DNA of 64,000 nt from an uncultured Alphaproteobacteria bacterium. Its GTDB lineage: Bacteria > Pseudomonadota > Alphaproteobacteria > JALCBB01. The notes beneath the pieces are model-generated. The model was not told the origin of the DNA, did no database searches, and was given only the letters and a program-made list of their open reading frames with translations. The stretch is from the NCBI GenBank assembly GCA_958267355.1, contig OY279575.1, positions 105,726-169,725 of the forward strand, given 5' to 3'. The position numbers were made by a program, and so were the translations under genes. Below, piece after piece: positions 62,939 to 64,000 of the stretch (its first letter is position 1; the number at the start of each line of letters is the position of its first letter).

Positions 62939-63066
62939 TGTGCTGATATAGCCCTGCGCTACCCCCGTGCTGGTATAGCCCTGTGCTACCCCTGTGCTGA
63001 TATAGCCCCTGTGCTACCCCCGTGCTGATATAGCCCCTGTGCCGATATAGCCTTGTGCTGGTATAA
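62939..63066. repeat. Tandem array carrying repeated TATAGC and ending in TATAAT
   Basis: Alternating GTGCTGATATAGCCCC and TGTGCTACCCCC units, five of the former, separate metA from the aldehyde dehydrogenase gene. The last unit reads GGTATAAT, a consensus -10 hexamer (63061-63066). Confidence 0.88.
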
Positions 63067-63153
63067 TCACCACCTAACTCATCACGAGCTGTACGGCTTG
63101 CCAATAGAGCCATTTAATCTTCATCCAATAAGGCTACGCAAGGAAATTCCCCG

Positions 63154-64000
63154 ATGGCAACACTCGCTACCCTACAAAACCCTGACACCAGCACGGCAGA
63201 CGATTGGCGTACTGCTGCTGACAGCCTGACCTTTCGCCAACGGGCTTTTATCAACGGCGATTTCAAAGACGCGGAGTCGGGTAAGACTTTTTCTTGTTTT
63301 AGTCCGTTGCGTAAATCTCCCTTGGCGGATGTAGCCGAATGCGACGAGCAAGATGTAAACAGCGCAGTTGCAGCCGCTCGCAAAGCCTTTGATAGCGGAG
63401 CTTGGTCACGCACAGACCCTGCCGACCGCAAGCGCGTTTTGTTTCGCCTTTCTGACTTGATAGAAGAACACCGTGCTGAATTCGCCTTGCTAGACACCTT
63501 GGATATGGGCAAGCCAATTTCCGATAGTTTGACTGCAGATGTGCCTGAAGCGGTATCGCTTTTCCGTTGGTATGGTGAAGCGATAGACAAAGTCTATGAA
63601 GAAATTGCTCCTGTTGCGCCGGGCAATTTGGCGATGATTAAGCGTCCGCCGCTGGGTGTGGTTGCGGCTGTGGTGCCGTGGAACTATCCGCTGGATATGG
63701 CGACTTGGAAAGTTGCTCCTGCTTTAGCGGCGGGCAACTCGGTGGTGCTGAAACCTGCCGAGCAATCGCCGTTATCGGCACTTCTGCTTGCTGAGCTGGC
63801 TGTTGCGGCGGGTTTGCCTGATGGCGTGTTTAATGTCGTGACAGGCTTCGGGGAAAGCGCAGGTGCTGCTCTGGGCCGTCATCCCGATATAGACTGTTTG
63901 GGCTTTACGGGTTCTACCGAAGTGGGCAAGTTTTTCTTGCGTTATGCGGGTGAGTCTAATATGAAGCGGGTCTGGCTAGAATGCGGAGGCAAAAGCCCGA
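63154..64000 (+). CDS. Aldehyde dehydrogenase, PuuC-like (3' end beyond window)
   Basis: The first 282 residues of an NAD(P)-dependent aldehyde dehydrogenase. LTFRQRAFINGDFKDAESGKTF, the cofactor/catalytic Asn in VVPWNYPLD, KPAEQSPLSA, GFTGSTEVG and the general-base E276 in LECGGKSP are visible. The catalytic Cys lies past the window edge. The N-terminus resembles PuuC/gamma-glutamyl-aminobutyraldehyde dehydrogenases, so polyamine or betaine aldehydes are likely substrates. AAGGAAA precedes the ATG. Its probable promoter is the TATAAT at the end of the upstream array. Confidence 0.9.
   Translation, partial: MATLATLQNPDTSTADDWRTAADSLTFRQRAFINGDFKDAESGKTFSCFSPLRKSPLADVAECDEQDVNSAVAAARKAFDSGAWSRTDPADRKRVLFRLSDLIEEHRAEFALLDTLDMGKPISDSLTADVPEAVSLFRWYGEAIDKVYEEIAPVAPGNLAMIKRPPLGVVAAVVPWNYPLDMATWKVAPALAAGNSVVLKPAEQSPLSALLLAELAVAAGLPDGVFNVVTGFGESAGAALGRHPDIDCLGFTGSTEVGKFFLRYAGESNMKRVWLECGGKSP

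Overview
The window looks like chromosome of a marine alphaproteobacterium. It carries a DMSP demethylase (dmdA), three or four TRAP/TAXI uptake systems, a betaine-type BCCT carrier, hydroxyproline- and betaine-type catabolic enzymes, and two SAM-II-like riboswitch folds, a class typical of Alphaproteobacteria. TAG, TGA and TAA all act as stops. Nothing in the window fixes the genus.

Layout. 1-264: start of an unrecognised minus-strand gene. 400-753: hairpin array and copy A of a 230-250 bp structured repeat. 865-5126: polar amino acid ABC transporter plus a cis-3-hydroxyproline dehydratase-like enolase. 5393-8416: S8 protease autotransporter lipoprotein. 8561-8710: a structured RNA candidate. 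8839-11863: AT-rich restriction-modification remnant, an HsdM fused to half an HsdS followed by an Abi_C-type protein. 11988-12213: copy B of the structured repeat. 12346-22352: nuclease-like gene, BCCT carrier, D-lactate dehydrogenase, TAXI-TRAP pair, a proline-racemase-family protein with Ser/Thr at both cysteine sites, and a GST. 22448-30314 (minus): one aromatic operon in the order dctP-dctQ-dctM-pobA-pcaD-pcaC-pcaH-pcaG-pcaB. 30459-32746: TSUP permease, a divergent nucleotidyltransferase-like / RNase H-like pair, and initiator tRNA. 32815-35877: znuA / znuCB. 36017-39819: dmdA, a DUF6765-like protein, a VOC protein and a PhyH-like oxygenase. 39973-47345: gamma-butyrobetaine hydroxylase-like enzyme, class II aldolase and a large TRAP system. 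47337-54036: pgi, dadA-like and pyruvate carboxylase. 54177-59459: a 1760-residue inverse autotransporter adhesin. 60111-62894: tandem SAM-II-like riboswitches, metZ/metY and metA. 63154-end: aldehyde dehydrogenase.

How it works together. The gene set is that of an aerobic heterotroph feeding on osmolytes and aromatic acids: uptake by TRAP, ABC and BCCT systems, entry enzymes (DmdA, hydroxyproline dehydratase, PobA/Pca, betaine hydroxylase), and pyruvate carboxylase and sulfhydrylation for anaplerosis and methionine.

The most unusual property is in the spacers. Most gaps between genes hold a short tandem repeat whose sequence is private to that gap. Unit lengths run from 8 to 46 bp, with many at 13-15 bp. 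Several arrays begin exactly on the stop codon of the upstream gene, and several run up to the start signal of the next. Superimposed are two dispersed families of covarying hairpins. These spacers and the riboswitch pair at 60146-60348 are the parts most worth a second look.
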